Under the pieces are notes generated by a model. The model had not been told where the DNA came from and did not search any database. It was given only the letters and a program-made list of their open reading frames with translations. Below, one piece after another: positions 6,807-7,880 of a stretch of 7,880 nt of DNA. The DNA is from Solirubrobacterales bacterium (lineage in GTDB: Bacteria > Actinomycetota > Thermoleophilia > Solirubrobacterales > Solirubrobacteraceae), in NCBI GenBank assembly GCA_026392325.1, contig JAPLCH010000195.1:1-7880 (forward strand), given 5' to 3'. Made by a program: the position numbers and the translations under genes. How positions within the stretch are numbered: position 1 is the first letter of the stretch; each line of letters starts with the position of its first letter.

Positions 6807-7832
6807 CTAGAGCGAGAGAGTCCTCGCGTCTTCGAACCCGTCCTGGGCAAGGAGAGCCTCGAGCGCTTCAGTTGGAACTGGAGCATCAGTCGTAACAGCG
6901 ATTGCAGCCTGTTCACCGGAGCCGGATTCCTCCGGTTGCCTGCCAACAGCAGCAGAAACAATGTTGACACCGTGGCGGCCCAGCTCAGTGCCAATGACAC
7001 CAAGCATTCCAGGGAGATCCTTGTAGCGCACGAGCGTAAGGTTTCCCTCGAGCTGAACGTTGAACCGCTGTCCCCAGGCCTCAAGCAAGTGCGGCCTGTG
7101 CCGTTGCCCCAGAACCGTCCCCGCTACACCTACTGAAACGCCGCCGGCAGTGGCAGTCACCCGGACCATGTCTGTGTAGTCCCTAACCACCGTTGAGGAT
7201 CGCTCCTCAACCTCTATTCCGCGCTCGCTGGCAAAAGAAGATGCGTTGATCTCGTTTACTGGCTCGGCGGTGCGTCCAGAGAGGGCTCCCATCAGTGCTG
7301 CACTAACAAGCGGACGGGTATCCCGGTCTGCGATCCCCCCGAGAAGGTCCACTTCCAGAGACTCGACTCCCCCAGCAAGCTCCACAGCGATTCTCGCCAG
7401 GTCTCTACAAAGAGGTACATATGGTCCAAGGAAGTCCCGGTCCTCGGCGCTGATTGCCGGAAGATTGACGGCCGTGCTGACCGTCTGTCCCGTAAGCGCT
7501 GCCAGCACTTGCTCGGCTGTCTGGACACCAGCCCGATCCTGAGCTTCGACAGTTGAAGCTCCAAGGTGTGGAGTCACGACGACGTTGTCGTAACCGGAGA
7601 AGAGGGGATGTTCAGTGATGGGCTCCTGCTTGAAAACGTCGAGTGCGGCCCCCGCCACCTTCCCCGAATCCAACGCGGCCTGGAGAGCGAGGTCATCAAC
7701 CAATCCTCCACGTGCACAGTTGATGATCCTGACGCCATCCTTCATCTGAGCGAACGCCTTCTCATTGAGAAAGTCCTTCGTGGCACAGACTTCATCAGGC
7801 ACCAAACAGGAAACACTCCAAACTGAAACCAC
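6807..7832 (-). CDS. serA: D-3-phosphoglycerate dehydrogenase, C-terminal portion; 5' end broken
   Basis: SerA oxidises 3-phosphoglycerate to 3-phosphohydroxypyruvate with NAD+, starting serine synthesis. Positions count from the GTG at 7832, where the open frame begins. Recognisable SerA starts only near residue 17 (TKDFLNEKAFAQMKDGVRII). Catalytic Arg41 (NCARGGLVDD), Glu70 (DVFKQEP) and His89 (TPHLGAST) are intact. An allosteric substrate-binding (ASB) domain follows at about 125-250 and an ACT domain at about 265-341 (KDLPGMLGVIGTEL), the ~525-residue type I architecture. The first ~190-200 residues, including most of the Rossmann glycine motif, are absent. The ~80 bases upstream encode no SerA sequence in any frame, and the frame is closed by TGA at 7850-7848. 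The GTG start is therefore only the limit of the open frame. This is either a contig-edge artefact or a truly truncated gene. Confidence 0.88.
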   Translation of the reverse strand: MVSVWSVSCLVPDEVCATKDFLNEKAFAQMKDGVRIINCARGGLVDDLALQAALDSGKVAGAALDVFKQEPITEHPLFSGYDNVVVTPHLGASTVEAQDRAGVQTAEQVLAALTGQTVSTAVNLPAISAEDRDFLGPYVPLCRDLARIAVELAGGVESLEVDLLGGIADRDTRPLVSAALMGALSGRTAEPVNEINASSFASERGIEVEERSSTVVRDYTDMVRVTATAGGVSVGVAGTVLGQRHRPHLLEAWGQRFNVQLEGNLTLVRYKDLPGMLGVIGTELGRHGVNIVSAAVGRQPEESGSGEQAAIAVTTDAPVPTEALEALLAQDGFEDARTLSL

Positions 7833-7880
7833 TTTTGGAGATGAGCTTCATGTCATCGTTTTCTTGATCAAACTCATTGC
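7801..7880. other. Unassigned AT-richer edge sequence replacing the SerA N-terminal region
   Basis: These 80 bases have 32 G+C (40 %), against 50 % in the 60 bases before and 55 % in the 60 before those. They should encode the SerA segment leading into HLPxTPET but do not in any minus-strand frame. One minus frame is open from the edge to a TGA at 7797-7795 and one plus frame is open to the edge. Neither is recognisable. A 7-bp inverted repeat (CTCCAAA 7816-7822 / TTTGGAG 7834-7840) lies inside. Confidence 0.5.

Noticed and set aside
7795..7878. Minus-strand frame open from the right edge to a TGA, containing MKLISKSGFSLECFLFGA
   Set aside because: No family can be recognised in fewer than 30 residues. 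It could be the tail of another gene or chance, so I recorded only the unassigned edge region.
7750..7880. Plus-strand frame open to the right edge
   Set aside because: It is too short and unrecognisable. Most of its left half is antisense to genuine serA codons.

Overview
The window is one block of minus-strand biosynthetic and accessory metabolic genes. All genes read right to left. In transcription order they are: a 5'-incomplete serA (phosphoglycerate dehydrogenase), an FAD-dependent amine/amino-acid oxidoreductase, an APC-family permease, then leuA, leuC, leuD and the first 49 codons of leuB, which runs off the left edge. No RNA genes, CRISPR array or recognisable mobile element were seen. 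No credible plus-strand gene was seen.

The organism is a bacterium with a moderately high GC content (estimated by eye at 55-58 %) and frequent GTG starts. A type-1 LeuA, an ASB+ACT type SerA, and an oxidoreductase and permease of a style common in high-GC Gram-positives all fit a deep actinobacterial lineage (Thermoleophilia- or Acidimicrobiia-like). Chloroflexota is an alternative. This placement is an inference from protein style and gene order and is low confidence.

Layout: 1-3631 is leuACDB, a tightly coupled leucine operon in which each gene overlaps the next by 1-4 bases. 3632-3825 is the only sizeable intergenic region. It holds the leuA ribosome binding site, three small hairpins and a possible 19-codon leader peptide containing Leu-Leu and a third Leu, which together could form an attenuator. 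It also holds a hairpin just after the permease. 3826-6800 carries the permease and the oxidoreductase, probably a transport/oxidation pair for an amine or amino acid. 6807 to about 7800 is the 3' two-thirds of serA. The last ~80 bases do not continue serA in any frame and drop to 40 % GC.

LeuA, LeuCD and LeuB together convert 2-ketoisovalerate to 2-ketoisocaproate, the leucine precursor. SerA opens serine synthesis from 3-phosphoglycerate. The oxidoreductase/permease pair looks like an insertion into an otherwise anabolic serA-leu cluster. The most notable points are the broken 5' end of serA at the right edge, the candidate leu leader, and this embedded pair. No obviously new defence or mobile system is visible.
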